Assembly: GCA_016717265.1 (NCBI GenBank)
Contig: JADKFX010000001.1
Coordinates: 2,554,501-2,618,500, forward strand
Direction: 5' to 3'
DNA: 64,000 nt
Source of the DNA: Saprospiraceae bacterium
GTDB lineage: Bacteria > Bacteroidota > Bacteroidia > Chitinophagales > Saprospiraceae
The position numbers were made by a program, and so were the translations under genes. Shown piece after piece: positions 51,615-62,800 of the stretch; the first letter of the stretch is position 1; each line of letters starts with the position of its first letter. The notes beneath the pieces are model-generated. The model did not search any database. It had not been told where the DNA came from and saw only the letters and a program-made list of their open reading frames with translations.

Positions 51615-52907
51615 CTAATTTCCTAAGGCTTCTAATTTTACTTTGTAAGCATTTGATTTGTCAAATTGCGATTTCTTAGCAAATATTTCTTTAAGTGCAA
51701 TTAATGTATTTTTATCTTTTGGATCTTTTAATTCAGCTTTTTCAAAATATGGTAATGCCTTATCAAAATAGGATTCCATTTCAGCTTTTTTCTCGTTATA
51801 TTTTTTAGTTCCTTCTTTTGTATAGTCAGAACTTAGTTTATTAGCTTCTTTTGAAATAAGCGCAGCCTTATTATAATATAATGCACCTAAGCTGTACAAT
51901 GTATTAAAGTCATCGGAAGCAATTTTTAATGCCTCAACATAATATTTTTCTGCATTTAAACAATATTCATCTCCTTTCATATTGTTGTTGGCTTCATATT
52001 CTTTTTGACAAAGGTTGTCATAGACATTTCCTAAAGTAGTATAAACAGAAGCATTCCCAGGTTCTTTTTCAATAGCCACTTTTAATTTTTCAACGAGCTC
52101 ATTTAATCTTCCTTTTTTTAAAAAATGGTTAATCTCTGAAAATAATAAGGTAGTTTCATTTGGAAACTTTTGTCGTCCTTCAGCTAATGCATCTTCTGCT
52201 TTCTTTTCATCTGTCGGAAGATAATATTTATATAAGCCTTCATAAATGAAAGATTCTGGATAATTTGCTTTGCGAAGTTCTTCTAGATATGGATACGCTT
52301 CATTTAGCATGCCTGCATTTACGGCACAAGCTGCGACCAAATATTTTTGTTTCTTTAAATCTTCTGGGTTTGGTAAAATACTTTTCATTCCGCCTGTTGT
52401 AACTAAAAGATCAATTTTAACAACGGCATCAAAATGTATATACGCTGATTTATAATCACCCGTTTCGTATGCTTGAATTCCATAATTATTCAGATACCTG
52501 GATGTTTCAGTAAGTGCATTTAAAGCATCTTTTGTTTCAAATGATTTAACTGCCAATTCTTTTGATTTAGTCCAAGCATTATAAGCTTCTAAAGCGGCTT
52601 CCTTATATTTTAACTTATATGATTTTCCAAACTGTTGCGCCAGAATAATAGAATCACTTTCAAATGAACATATCGCATTATATATTTTTCCTTTCACACT
52701 CCAGGTTCTGCTTTGTCCTTTTACCAGATCATTTTCACTGGATGCATCAATTAAAGACTTAGCTTCCCAGAGCTTAGAAATATTTGCAACAGGATCTAGA
52801 TAATAATTTGCAACTTTACTATCAGCTTTTTTAACATCCTTTTCTGGATCCTGAGTAAATGCTTGTGTTGAAATAAAAACGAAGAATAGAAGTGAAAGGT
52901 TTTTCAT
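51615..52907 (-). CDS. Secreted TPR-repeat protein
   Basis: 430 residues; signal peptide about 1-19, then tetratricopeptide repeats across 135-415 (YGIQAYETGDYKSAYIHFDAVVKID, ASVYTTLGNVYDNLC, NTLYSLGALYYNKA). Periplasmic scaffold type; common in T9SS and gliding-type envelopes. Located downstream of gyrA on the same strand; possibly cotranscribed. Confidence 0.75.
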   Translation of the reverse strand: MKNLSLLFFVFISTQAFTQDPEKDVKKADSKVANYYLDPVANISKLWEAKSLIDASSENDLVKGQSRTWSVKGKIYNAICSFESDSIILAQQFGKSYKLKYKEAALEAYNAWTKSKELAVKSFETKDALNALTETSRYLNNYGIQAYETGDYKSAYIHFDAVVKIDLLVTTGGMKSILPNPEDLKKQKYLVAACAVNAGMLNEAYPYLEELRKANYPESFIYEGLYKYYLPTDEKKAEDALAEGRQKFPNETTLLFSEINHFLKKGRLNELVEKLKVAIEKEPGNASVYTTLGNVYDNLCQKEYEANNNMKGDEYCLNAEKYYVEALKIASDDFNTLYSLGALYYNKAALISKEANKLSSDYTKEGTKKYNEKKAEMESYFDKALPYFEKAELKDPKDKNTLIALKEIFAKKSQFDKSNAYKVKLEALGN

Positions 52908-52996
52908 GTTTTCAGTATTTTTATTTAGTATAACTATAATCTCAAAAAAATAATTCTGTATTTGCTATACGTTTTAGTTAAGTTTTTATTAATAAA

Positions 52997-55504
52997 TTAT
53001 TCCTCCGATTCGTCTCCAATTATTGGAGGCACTATAATTTCTACATCTTCTATAACTTCTTCTTCACGGTCAATAACCGCTACATCAGCAATTTCATCGC
53101 CTTCATCTAAACGTATAAGTCGCACACCTTGTGTCGCTCTCCCCATTACCCGAAGATCTGAAACATGCATCCGAATGATGACTCCTTGTGTAGTCGTAAT
53201 CATCAAATCTTGCTGCTCTGTTACATTTTTTATAGCTACTAATGCCCCGGTTTTATCTGTAAGTTTTAAAGTTTTGACACCTTTGCCACCTCTATTTGTT
53301 ACACTGTAATCATTGATATCGGTACGTTTTCCATTTCCTTTTTCGGAAACTACTAAAATCGTGGATTCAGTGTCTGATGGATCAATGCAAACCATTCCAA
53401 CTACTTGATCACCGGTACTTTCCAGACGAATCGCCCGCACTCCGGCTGCATTTCGTCCCATGGTACGAACTTTAGATTCTGAAAAACGAATGGCTCTTCC
53501 TTTTCGATTTGCAATGACAATTTCAGATTGACCATTCGTTAATTTTGCCTCCATTAATTGATCCCCTTCATTGATGCTGATGGCAATAATACCATTGGAT
53601 CTTGGCCTACTGAAATCATTCACGCTACTTTTTTTAATAGTTCCTTTTTTAGTACATAACATGATAAAATGGCTATCTAAAAATTCTCGATCTTCAAGAT
53701 TTTGAATATTGATATAAGCCCGAACTTTATCTTCTTTTGGTAGATTTATAATGTTTTGAATAGCACGTCCTAAATTCGTTTTTGCGGCTTCTGGTATTTC
53801 ATATACTCTAAGCCAAAAACATTTACCAAGTTCTGTAAAAAGCAATAAATAATTGTGATTACTGGCAATAAACATGTGTTCAATAAAATCTTCTTCTCTG
53901 GTTTTACTGCCTGTAGATCCTCGTCCTCCTCTGCTTTGTGTACGATATTCAGATGATTTTGTCCGTTTAATATATCCTTGATGAGAGATGGTAACAACCA
54001 CCTGGTCATTCGCAATAATATCTTCCATATTAATATCACCTTCGGCATGTGTGATATCTGTACGCCTTGGATCCCCAAATTTTTGTTTTATAACTTCAAG
54101 TTCGTCTTTTATGATTGTCCGCCGCAATGATTCATCACCTAAAATCAATTCTAATCTTGCAATTTCAAGCAATAAAGCATCGTATTCTTCTTTTATTTTT
54201 TCGCGCTCTAAACCTGTTAATTTTTGCAATCTCATGTCTAAAATTGCTTTTGCCTGGATTTCAGAAAGTTGGAACTGGCTCATAAGACCCGTTCTGGCAT
54301 CTTCAACAGTTCTGGATGCACGGATTAATTTTATAACTTCATCTAAATGATCTATAGCAATTAATAAACCTTCAAGTATATGTGCCTTTTCTTTTGCTAT
54401 TTTTAACTCATAATTAGTTCTTCGAATAACAACTTCTAATCGAAATTTAATAAATTCACGAATCAAATCCTTTAATCCTAAACTTACAGGTCGTCCTTGA
54501 ACTAAGGCTATATTGTTGATTCCAAAGGAAGTTTGTAAAGGGCTATACTTATATATATTGCTTAATACAACACTGGAAATAGCATCTTTTTTTAATTCGA
54601 TGATAACACGAATCCCATCTCTATCAGATTCATCTCTAACATCACTGATTCCAGTAATTTTTTCTTCATTCACTAGATCCGCAATTTTTTGGATCATAAG
54701 TGCCTTGTTCACTTGATAAGGGATCTCTGATATTAAAATAAATTCCCGATTATCATTTACTTGAATTTCAGCTTTACCACGAACTATGATTTTACCTTTC
54801 CCTGTTTCATAGGCGTCTTTTATTCCGGAAATTCCATAAATAGTTCCTCCTGTAGGTAAATCGGGTCCTGGAATAATCGTCATCAATTCTTCCAAATCAA
54901 CCTCAGGATTATCAATCATTCGAATAACTCCATCGCAAACTTCAACTAAATTATGTGGAAGCATATTGGTAGCCATCCCTACAGCAATCCCAGAAGAACC
55001 ATTGATAAGTAAATTCGGAACCTTTGAGGGTAATACCGTAGGCTCTTCTAAACTATCATCAAAATTCAATCTGAAGTCAACTGTTTCTTTGTCAATATCA
55101 TCCAATAACTCATCCGAAATTCTTGACAATCGAGCTTCCGTATATCGCATAGCCGCCGGACTGTCGCCATCCATGGAGCCAAAATTTCCCTGGCCATCTA
55201 CTAATGGGTATCGCATCGACCATTCTTGAGCCATCCGTACCATGGCATCATAAACAGAAGAATCTCCATGAGGATGATATTTACCCAGAACTTCCCCGAC
55301 GATTCTGGCAGATTTTTTATAGGATTTGTTGTAACCGAGTCCGAGCCCACTCATTCCATACATTACCCTTCTGTGGACCGGCTTTAAACCATCTCTCACG
55401 TCTGGCAATGCTCTGGCTACAATCACTGACATAGAATAATCTATGTACGAACTTTGGAGCTGTTTTTCAATACTTACGGGAATAATTTTATCGTGTTCTG
55501 ACAT
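52997..55504 (-). CDS. gyrA: DNA gyrase subunit A
   Basis: 835 residues. Catalytic Tyr121 (AAMRYTEARLS), quinolone pocket with Ser82 and Asp86 aligned with E. coli Ser83 and Asp87 (wild-type-like), and GyrA box QSRGGRG in the C-terminal beta-pinwheel. Negatively supercoils DNA with GyrB. Acidic tail ends in EDVEIIVPPIIGDESEE. A TATCTTTG promoter lies upstream. Confidence 0.97.
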   Translation of the reverse strand: MSEHDKIIPVSIEKQLQSSYIDYSMSVIVARALPDVRDGLKPVHRRVMYGMSGLGLGYNKSYKKSARIVGEVLGKYHPHGDSSVYDAMVRMAQEWSMRYPLVDGQGNFGSMDGDSPAAMRYTEARLSRISDELLDDIDKETVDFRLNFDDSLEEPTVLPSKVPNLLINGSSGIAVGMATNMLPHNLVEVCDGVIRMIDNPEVDLEELMTIIPGPDLPTGGTIYGISGIKDAYETGKGKIIVRGKAEIQVNDNREFILISEIPYQVNKALMIQKIADLVNEEKITGISDVRDESDRDGIRVIIELKKDAISSVVLSNIYKYSPLQTSFGINNIALVQGRPVSLGLKDLIREFIKFRLEVVIRRTNYELKIAKEKAHILEGLLIAIDHLDEVIKLIRASRTVEDARTGLMSQFQLSEIQAKAILDMRLQKLTGLEREKIKEEYDALLLEIARLELILGDESLRRTIIKDELEVIKQKFGDPRRTDITHAEGDINMEDIIANDQVVVTISHQGYIKRTKSSEYRTQSRGGRGSTGSKTREEDFIEHMFIASNHNYLLLFTELGKCFWLRVYEIPEAAKTNLGRAIQNIINLPKEDKVRAYINIQNLEDREFLDSHFIMLCTKKGTIKKSSVNDFSRPRSNGIIAISINEGDQLMEAKLTNGQSEIVIANRKGRAIRFSESKVRTMGRNAAGVRAIRLESTGDQVVGMVCIDPSDTESTILVVSEKGNGKRTDINDYSVTNRGGKGVKTLKLTDKTGALVAIKNVTEQQDLMITTTQGVIIRMHVSDLRVMGRATQGVRLIRLDEGDEIADVAVIDREEEVIEDVEIIVPPIIGDESEE

Positions 55505-55532
55505 GCTGATTTTGTGCCTTTTAAAAAGTCAG

Positions 55533-55540
55533 CAAAGATA
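55533..55540 (-). promoter_or_regulatory. -7 element TATCTTTG for gyrA
   Basis: CAAAGATA on the plus strand, 29 bp upstream of the gyrA ATG; exact TAnnTTTG on the minus strand. Confidence 0.6.
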
Positions 55541-55660
55541 TAAAAAAACGATTTAAAATTCATGGGAAATATTGCTTTTTTTTGAATAATAATTTACTGT
55601 ATATCAAATCATAATGTATAATTTATTTAATAATTTATCATACATTTTAACATCCTTTTA

Positions 55661-55667
55661 AAGGAGG
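55661..55667 (+). promoter_or_regulatory. Strong Shine-Dalgarno fixing the menG TTG start
   Basis: AAGGAGG eight bases before TTG at 55676. Such full SD sites are uncommon in Bacteroidota and here decide a non-ATG start. Confidence 0.65.
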
Positions 55668-55675
55668 TAGTACCT

Positions 55676-56428
55676 TTGCAAAAATTTTCTCTATTGAATA
55701 ATATAAGTCCTTATAAGACAGACGATTCTAAAAAAATCCAAATTGCAAAGATGTTTGACCATATATCTGGCAACTATGATTTCCTTAATAGCTTACTCTC
55801 ATTAGGCATTGATCGATTTTGGAGAAAAAAAACTTTGCAAGAATTGCCAATTGACCCTGTGAATCAATATAAGGTTTTAGATGTTGCTTCTGGTACTTGC
55901 GCCTTATCCATACAAGCGGTTACGATGTACCCTAACATAAAAATAGCAGCGACCGATATTTCTTTAAAAATGTTACAAAATGGATTCCATAGAATCGAAA
56001 AATTAGGATTCCAAAAGAACATTGAAATTTCAGTTGAAGATGCAGAGCATCTCAGTTTTAGTGATAATACATTCGATGCAGTGATGGTCGCTTTTGGGGT
56101 ACGGAATTTTGAAAACTTGGAAGCAGGTTTGCAGGAAATGAGACGCGTTTTAAAACCTCATGGCAAAATCGTAATTCTCGAATTTTCTAAACCAAGAAAA
56201 TTTCCAATTAAGCAATTATTTAATTTTTATTTTAAAAATATTCTTCCAATTATTGGAAATCTGCTTTCCAAAGATAGCAGAGCCTATACTTACTTATTTG
56301 AATCTGTACAACATTTTCCAGACTATGAACGTTTTACAGCCATTCTTTCTAACATAGGATTGATTAAATGTTCTTACAAACCGCTGACTTTTGGAATATG
56401 CACAATCTATTCAGGTTACAAATTGTAA
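55676..56428 (+). CDS. menG: Demethylmenaquinone methyltransferase
   Basis: 250 residues from TTG. UbiE/MenG family: MFDHISGNYDFLNSLLSLGIDRFWRK at the N-terminus, SAM-binding VLDVASGTCALSIQ (G-x-G variant with SGT), VMVAFGVRNFENLE and RRVLKPHGKIVILEFSKP. Last step of menaquinone synthesis. Overlaps the PorT-like gene. Confidence 0.93.
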   Translation: MQKFSLLNNISPYKTDDSKKIQIAKMFDHISGNYDFLNSLLSLGIDRFWRKKTLQELPIDPVNQYKVLDVASGTCALSIQAVTMYPNIKIAATDISLKMLQNGFHRIEKLGFQKNIEISVEDAEHLSFSDNTFDAVMVAFGVRNFENLEAGLQEMRRVLKPHGKIVILEFSKPRKFPIKQLFNFYFKNILPIIGNLLSKDSRAYTYLFESVQHFPDYERFTAILSNIGLIKCSYKPLTFGICTIYSGYKL

Positions 56429-57117
56429 TTCTTTTTATCAGCCTATTCCTATTTCCTGATTTGTTGCTAAGTCAGTCCAATTCAAATAGTTATAATTATT
56501 TGGCATTTAAGAGAAAATCGCATTATTTCGGATTGACTATTGGCTATAATTCTTCTGGATTTAAAATTGAACACTCTAGACGCTTTATCAATAATGCCAA
56601 TTATAAATGGAATGAAGGAATTCGAAAACCGGGTTTAACACTATCCATGATTACTAATTTTAAAATTGGTGAATATTTCGATTTTAGAGTTTTGCCTAGT
56701 ATTTCACTTTCCTACAGAAGCTTAGGTTACATAGGTGTTAACTCAACCATTGAACGTCAAGACCGGATTGAATCTGTTTTTGGTGAATTGCCTATGTTGA
56801 TTCGATTTACCTCTGCTCCTTATAAAGATAAACGTGTTTTTTTTATTACCGGTGTGAAGTATTCTTATGATTTTTCTTCTAATAGTCGCTCTGATAAAAA
56901 TCAATTTCAAATTGTTCGGATTTCACCTCATGATTTTCAATTTGAAATTGGAGCAGGTTTGCAGTTTTATCTCCCCTATTTTATTTTCTCGCCAGAGATT
57001 AAATTTTCTCATGGAATAAACAATATTTTAATTTACGATAATAAATTACCGGAATCTACGATCATTGAAAAATTATTTTCAAGATCATTTACTGTTTCGT
57101 TTCATTTTGAAGGTTAA
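56398..57117 (+). CDS. porT: PorT-like outer-membrane barrel protein
   Basis: 239 residues from the ATG at 56398; signal peptide ends LLLSQ. Beta-barrel with PorT-family pattern (HYFGLTIGYNSSGFKIEHSRRF, LPMLIRFTSAPYKDKRVFFITG). PorT supports type IX secretion. Overlaps the menG end by 31 bp, as often seen in Bacteroidota. Confidence 0.85.
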   Translation: MHNLFRLQIVILFISLFLFPDLLLSQSNSNSYNYLAFKRKSHYFGLTIGYNSSGFKIEHSRRFINNANYKWNEGIRKPGLTLSMITNFKIGEYFDFRVLPSISLSYRSLGYIGVNSTIERQDRIESVFGELPMLIRFTSAPYKDKRVFFITGVKYSYDFSSNSRSDKNQFQIVRISPHDFQFEIGAGLQFYLPYFIFSPEIKFSHGINNILIYDNKLPESTIIEKLFSRSFTVSFHFEG

Positions 57118-57688
57118 TTTGTGCTTGTACTTTGGCGTTACATTCTTTAAAAAAGTATCCAAAAAGCTGTTGAAACAAATCTATGTTTTTAGCTAAAACT
57201 GGCAACACAAGCCTAAAGTCGACAGGAAATTTCGTTTTCTTATTCATTCGAACATATACGTTTTCAAGTCCTTCGTAATTTTTATATTGAGACATAAAAC
57301 GATGTGTTGTCATGTTTAAGCAAATATTCGCAATTCGGTCTGGCATAAATTGCATTACTTCTCCTAATATTTGGTAAGTTGTATTTTCAAATTCTTCAAA
57401 TGTAAATTTGAAATATTGATCCCATTGTAAAAATAATAAATGATCACAAAAAATATCAGAAGCCACGGGTGCATATTTGTGCACTACCGGATGTAAATAA
57501 GAATTAATTTCTTTTAAATGTTCACTATTATTGGAAAAATTATCAATCCATTTGTGGAGTTGTATTCCTTCATGGAAGAAAGAATTAATTTGTTTTGATT
57601 CTGAGTAATTGAGTAAATCATAAATATAATTTCCTCCAAGAAGTCCAGGATTTGGATAGGAAAGAGATAAATGTGATAAATAATTCAT
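57089..57688 (-). CDS. acpH: ACP phosphodiesterase (AcpH)-like
   Basis: 199 residues from the ATG at 57688. Typical sequence MNYLSHLSLSY, LGGNYIYDLL, HEGIQLHKWIDNFSNN, SDIFCDHLLFLQWDQYF. Removes phosphopantetheine from acyl carrier protein. Metal-binding Asp/His residues present. Convergent with porT and divergent from ychF. Confidence 0.85.
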   Translation of the reverse strand: MNYLSHLSLSYPNPGLLGGNYIYDLLNYSESKQINSFFHEGIQLHKWIDNFSNNSEHLKEINSYLHPVVHKYAPVASDIFCDHLLFLQWDQYFKFTFEEFENTTYQILGEVMQFMPDRIANICLNMTTHRFMSQYKNYEGLENVYVRMNKKTKFPVDFRLVLPVLAKNIDLFQQLFGYFFKECNAKVQAQINLQNETKQ

Positions 57689-57742
57689 TTTATTGCTAAA
57701 GTTAATGATTTCTAATTGAAGGGTTTCCCATTTCATTTTTCC

Positions 57743-57750
57743 TAATTTTG
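57743..57750 (+). promoter_or_regulatory. -7 element TAATTTTG for ychF
   Basis: Exact TAnnTTTG, 17 bp before the ychF ATG. Confidence 0.6.
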
Positions 57751-57767
57751 CTTTTAAAATTAGAATT

Positions 57768-58862
57768 ATGGGTTTACAGTGTGGAATAGTAGGATTACCA
57801 AACGTTGGAAAGTCGACTTTGTTCAATGCATTAACTTCAGCAGGAGCATTGGCTGCGAATTATCCATTTGCTACTAAAGATCCAAATATTGGTGTTATTT
57901 CTGTTCCAGATAAGAGATTGGATGTATTGGCAGAGATCGTTAAGCCGCAACGTACAGTGCCTACTTCTGTTGATATTTTGGATATTGCGGGTTTGATAAA
58001 AGGCGCTTCTAAAGGAGAAGGATTGGGGAATCAGTTTCTAGCCAATATTCGGGAAGTAGATGCTATTTTACACGTAGTCCGGGCATTTGAAGATGATAAT
58101 GTAGTCCATGTAGATGGTTCGGTGGATCCTTTGAGAGATAAAGAGATTGTAGATACCGAACTCATATTAAAAGATATTGAAACACAAGAGAAGAGAATTG
58201 ATAAAATTCGGAAGCAGTCCAAAGGTGGTGATAAGGAAATCTTTAAGGAATTAGGAATTGCTGAAGAATTATTAAAGCATTTAGAACAAGGCAAACCAGC
58301 TCGGTCTTTTATTACGGATGAAGAAACTGCGGCTTATGTAAAAGCAACGCAATTGCTAACCGGAAAACCGGTATTGTATATTTGTAATGTAGACGAAGCC
58401 TCCATTCACACCGGAAATAAATTTACCGAAGCATTTATTAAAGGCATCGCTGCAGAAAAATCAAAAGTAATTTTTATTTCTGCAGGAATAGAAGCTGAAA
58501 TTGCTGAATTACCAGAATCGGAACGCGCAGATTTTTTTAAAGAAATGGGTCTTGATGAACCTGGAGTTTATAAAATTTCAAGGGCAGCTTATGAACTTTT
58601 AAATTTAGCTACCTATTTTACAGCTGGAGAGAAAGAAGTTAGAGCTTGGACTATCATAAAAGGAATGAAAGCACCTCAGGCAGCCGGTGTAATACATTCT
58701 GATTTTGAAAAAGGTTTTATTAGAGCAGAAGTCATTAAGTATGATGATTTTATTCAATTCAAATCTGAAGCTGCAATCAAAGCTGCCGGAAAGATGTCCA
58801 CCGAAGGCAAGGAGTATATTGTTCAAGATGCGGACATTATGCATTTCTTATTTAATGTTTAA
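57768..58862 (+). CDS. ychF: Ribosome-binding ATPase YchF (OLA1 family)
   Basis: 364 residues. P-loop GLPNVGKSTLFN (residues 8-19), DIAGLIKGASKGEGLGN, NVDE in place of the usual NKxD, and a C-terminal TGS/ubiquitin-like part (TYFTAGEKEVRAWTI). Conserved Obg-related ATPase with roles in stress and translation. Length is normal. Confidence 0.95.
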   Translation: MGLQCGIVGLPNVGKSTLFNALTSAGALAANYPFATKDPNIGVISVPDKRLDVLAEIVKPQRTVPTSVDILDIAGLIKGASKGEGLGNQFLANIREVDAILHVVRAFEDDNVVHVDGSVDPLRDKEIVDTELILKDIETQEKRIDKIRKQSKGGDKEIFKELGIAEELLKHLEQGKPARSFITDEETAAYVKATQLLTGKPVLYICNVDEASIHTGNKFTEAFIKGIAAEKSKVIFISAGIEAEIAELPESERADFFKEMGLDEPGVYKISRAAYELLNLATYFTAGEKEVRAWTIIKGMKAPQAAGVIHSDFEKGFIRAEVIKYDDFIQFKSEAAIKAAGKMSTEGKEYIVQDADIMHFLFNV

Positions 58863-58880
58863 TTTTAAGAATTGCTTTTG

Positions 58881-59777
58881 CTAAGTTTTATTTGCGTTTT
58901 TAAATATGTAAATTTGACTTGAATATCTGGATGTTCCCGATATCAAAGCGGTGATATTGGAAATAAATCCAATGGTCAATCCTTTAAGAAAATATAAAAG
59001 AGAATTTTTATATTTTTCACTCAAAAGTGAAACGTAAAAAGCATCAAAATACATGGGCAGAATTGCATCTAACTTAAAATTATATTTAGATGCTAAAGAT
59101 TCCATTGTGCTTGGATTGAAATGCCACAAATGTCTGGGCACATCAAAGCCGGCCCAATAATTCTTATAATACTGAGCATCAAAAGAATCACAATTTGGCA
59201 AAGCAATGATCAAAATTCCATTCGGTTTGAGTAAATTTTTTAATTGTTCTAATCGTTCATTTAAATTGGGTACATGCTCTAATACATGCCACATCGTAAT
59301 AATATCAAATGAATTTAAATTTATACCTGGAATATATGTTTCGTCATATACTTTTAAATCAAATTGTTGAATTGATTTTTCTCTTGTTGTAGAATCAGGT
59401 TCTATACCGATGGAGTCAAATTTGTATTTTTTTGTTTCATTTAAAAAATATCCAGCTCCACTACCGATATCTAATAAAGTGCCTTGTTTAAAATATTTAT
59501 GGATTAACTTAATTTTTTGCTTCAATGTAAAGTTTCGGATGAATCGGTATATTTTATTGATAAGACCTTTCGAGGTATCACTATGGGATATATAGTTTGT
59601 AGAATTATAATATTGTCCTAAATCATTTACTGCAGGTTGAGGTGATGTCAATATAAAATGACATTTGGTACATTGTATTAATTCAAAATTTTGTCCTGTA
59701 ATAGAAAAATCCTTACAAGTTAAGAAAGGTTGAAATAAGTTATTACTACAAACTGGGCATTCACTAATGTTTACCAT
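58881..59777 (-). CDS. SAM methyltransferase with N-terminal zinc ribbon
   Basis: 298 residues. Two CxxC pairs (CPVC, CTKC) at the N-terminus, class I SAM motif LLDIGSGAGYFL, MWHVLEHVPN. Typical of sugar, lipid or cell-envelope methyltransferases in Bacteroidota. Substrate unknown. Confidence 0.8.
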   Translation of the reverse strand: MVNISECPVCSNNLFQPFLTCKDFSITGQNFELIQCTKCHFILTSPQPAVNDLGQYYNSTNYISHSDTSKGLINKIYRFIRNFTLKQKIKLIHKYFKQGTLLDIGSGAGYFLNETKKYKFDSIGIEPDSTTREKSIQQFDLKVYDETYIPGINLNSFDIITMWHVLEHVPNLNERLEQLKNLLKPNGILIIALPNCDSFDAQYYKNYWAGFDVPRHLWHFNPSTMESLASKYNFKLDAILPMYFDAFYVSLLSEKYKNSLLYFLKGLTIGFISNITALISGTSRYSSQIYIFKNANKT

Positions 59778-59856
59778 ATGTAAGTGTATCTTTGAAAAGG
59801 CAATTGAAATTGCAGCATTGAGTTTAAAAAACCTTGTTTTTAAAAAAGCGGCTTCG

Positions 59857-62800
59857 TTATTTTAAAAGACTTATGTTTCCTTTTTTAATATATTCCTGGT
59901 TATCGATGCATTTATATTTTAATCCGTAACCAAAAACATCAGGGGTCAATATTTTTCCATTAAAGCGTCCGTCCCAACCAATATTAATATCATTTGTACT
60001 AAATACACGTTCACCCCATCGGCTATAAATAATAAGTTCAATTTTAGTAATTGCAGATGCTCTGGCTCGAACAAATAAAATATCATTTTTGGTATCTTGA
60101 TTCGGACTAAATGCATTCGGTATAAATACAGCTTCTTCGCAACTTGTTACGACGATGGTCACAATGCCAGTTGCCGTGCATCCATTTTGGTCAGTTGCAG
60201 TTACAGTATAGGTCGTTGTCTTATTTGGATTCGCTACAGGATTAAAAATACTAGAATCTGATAAACTGCCATCATTTGGTTTCCAAATATATTTCCAGGT
60301 AGGATCAAATGTTGCAATTAATTGTGATTTTTGTCCTGGTACAATCTTTGTAGGGTCTGCACTTACAATAAAATCCTTCTGAAGGTCATTTACTTCAACA
60401 GTGAAACTGCGCTCCCAACGGCAACCTTTGCCGTTGGTTATGATGACATTAAAAGTGGTTGTTTCTGTTGGGTTTACAAGCACTATGGAATCTGTATTGC
60501 TACCAATAATATTTTGTTTAGGACTCCATTCATAGGTGTACATAGAATCTGGTCTTGCAGTGGCTTTTAATTGAGTTTGATTTCCCTTGCAGATAATATG
60601 ATTACCTGAAATTTCAGCTTTCAATTCAAAAATAGTCACATGAATTGTATCCCGTGTTTCGCAATCATAAGAATCTATTGCTTTAATTATATAAAATGTT
60701 GTTTTTTCCGGAGTGACTTGTATTTGTGGGCCATCACCAATAGATTTATTATTTTCATCACACCATTGGATTTTAATATTCGTTAAATTGGCATTAGATT
60801 TTAAGGTTAACAACACAGGCTCACATAAAATAGAATCCGGACTAGAACTCAAAATAATTTTAGGGGGCACTACTACACAAATACTATCTTTTATTGAACA
60901 GGCATCAGAAAAGTTAGGGTCCGAAATAATTACGAAAAATTTGGAACTAACCGAAACCGTAGCAGTTGGATTTGCAATGGTGCTATCACTTAAACCTTCC
61001 GATGGAGACCATTTATATTTATAGCTTGTATTGCCACCTGGATTTAATGCAACAGATTGTCCTAAGCAAGCAATAACAGAATCTTGTAAAGTTGCTTTCA
61101 GTTCAACGATCACGATTTCTTTAGAAGTTGATCTTAGACAAATAGAATCCGTTTCCAACGTAATCGTATACCGACCCGCTTTTTCATATTTGTAAGTCAT
61201 AGTCTTTAGAATTCCACTACCCTTTCCATCTCCAAAATCCCAATGTATATTCCCTATTGCATTCGTGCTAACCTTAACTTCTAAAGACCCACATATATTC
61301 TCAAAAGTGAATTCAGGAATTTCTGCAAAAACTGCAATTATAATGATACTATCATTAAACACACAACCGTATTGATTCTTAGTTGTAAAATGGAGCACAT
61401 ATCTTCCTGGATTTGTTATAGAAATTATTGGATTTAGAACATCGAGCGCGCTAAGAATAATAGCATTTGAATCCCATTTTACAGATAAAATATCACTAGA
61501 ATTTAGATTCTTAAGGTCCAATTCAAAAGTATCACCTGTGCAGGTTTGTTTTTCTTTAGTGTAGCTTAATTTTACAGAACGATCTGTGACTAAAATTGAA
61601 CTTGTGTCTTTACATTGTTCTGAACTACCTGCCTGAACATAAAATCTTGTACTTCCTGATATGGTGGTTAATAATTTATTGCCACTAAATAGTATTGGAT
61701 TAAAGTTTGAATTTTTAGACCAAACAAAAATAGTAGTAGAATCTGATTTTGCATTCAATTCTACGCTTCCATTACAAATGATGGTATCTCCAGATATTTC
61801 GACTTTTACTTTATCTAAAACGATTACTTTAATTTGTTTTATTAAGGAGCATAAACCATCTGTTATAGTGACAGTATAGGTAGTTGTAATATTTGGTCTT
61901 GCTATCGGATCACTTGGGTTGCGAAGATCGAGACTCGAGGTAGGACTCCATTGATAATTGAAATTTACATTTGGATTTCTAACAAGTTTAGTAGAATCTC
62001 CGTTGCATATTTTTGTTTCATTAGCGATAAGATCAATATCTATAATTTTTGCAAAAAGCTCTTTTGTAATACTTGAAGTACATCCATTCTCATCCGTTAT
62101 AATTAAGTTTATTGTAATTTTTCCATCGCCATTCAAATTGAATACGGGATCTTTTAAATTAGATCTTAAACTATCTGAAGTTCCGATTAATGTCCAGTTG
62201 TAATTTATAATTGTTGAATTTGCAGTAGAGGTATTACTTATTTGGATTCGAAGTTTATTAATACAATCTACTTGAAAGTCAAATGCTGCTTTTAATTGTG
62301 GATCAATTACAGTGATATTGAGTCGAGCAGTATCATCGCATTCGCCATTTTTTGCAATTAGAATTACTTCATAAATGCCTGCTTTCGAATATTTAAATAC
62401 TGGATTTGTTGCTGTGGATTGTAAACTTTTATCATTTTGCCAATCAAAGAACCATTGATAATTGATTCCATCAATACTATTGTTCTTAAAGCTTTGCTGA
62501 AGGCCATCACAAAGCGCTGATGTTTTATCAAATGCTGCAACAGGTTTTATACCACAGGGTACGATGTTTAATTCAAAATCTCTTCTTGCATAACCTATTA
62601 GTTGACCTTTCCGATATTCATATACACAAACACCAACCAGAAATTGTCCAAGAATTGGAGGGGTACCTTCTATAAGACCAGTATTAGGATTAATCGTAAG
62701 CGGACTACCAAATAAATTATTAATATTAAATGGACTTTTCCAAGTTACGGTATCATAAGGAGGAAAGCTTGGTCTTCCAGCTGGATCTAATCTGGTTTTG

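Noticed and set aside
52997..55504. Fluoroquinolone resistance mutation in gyrA
   Set aside because: Residues aligned with E. coli Ser83 and Asp87 are Ser and Asp.
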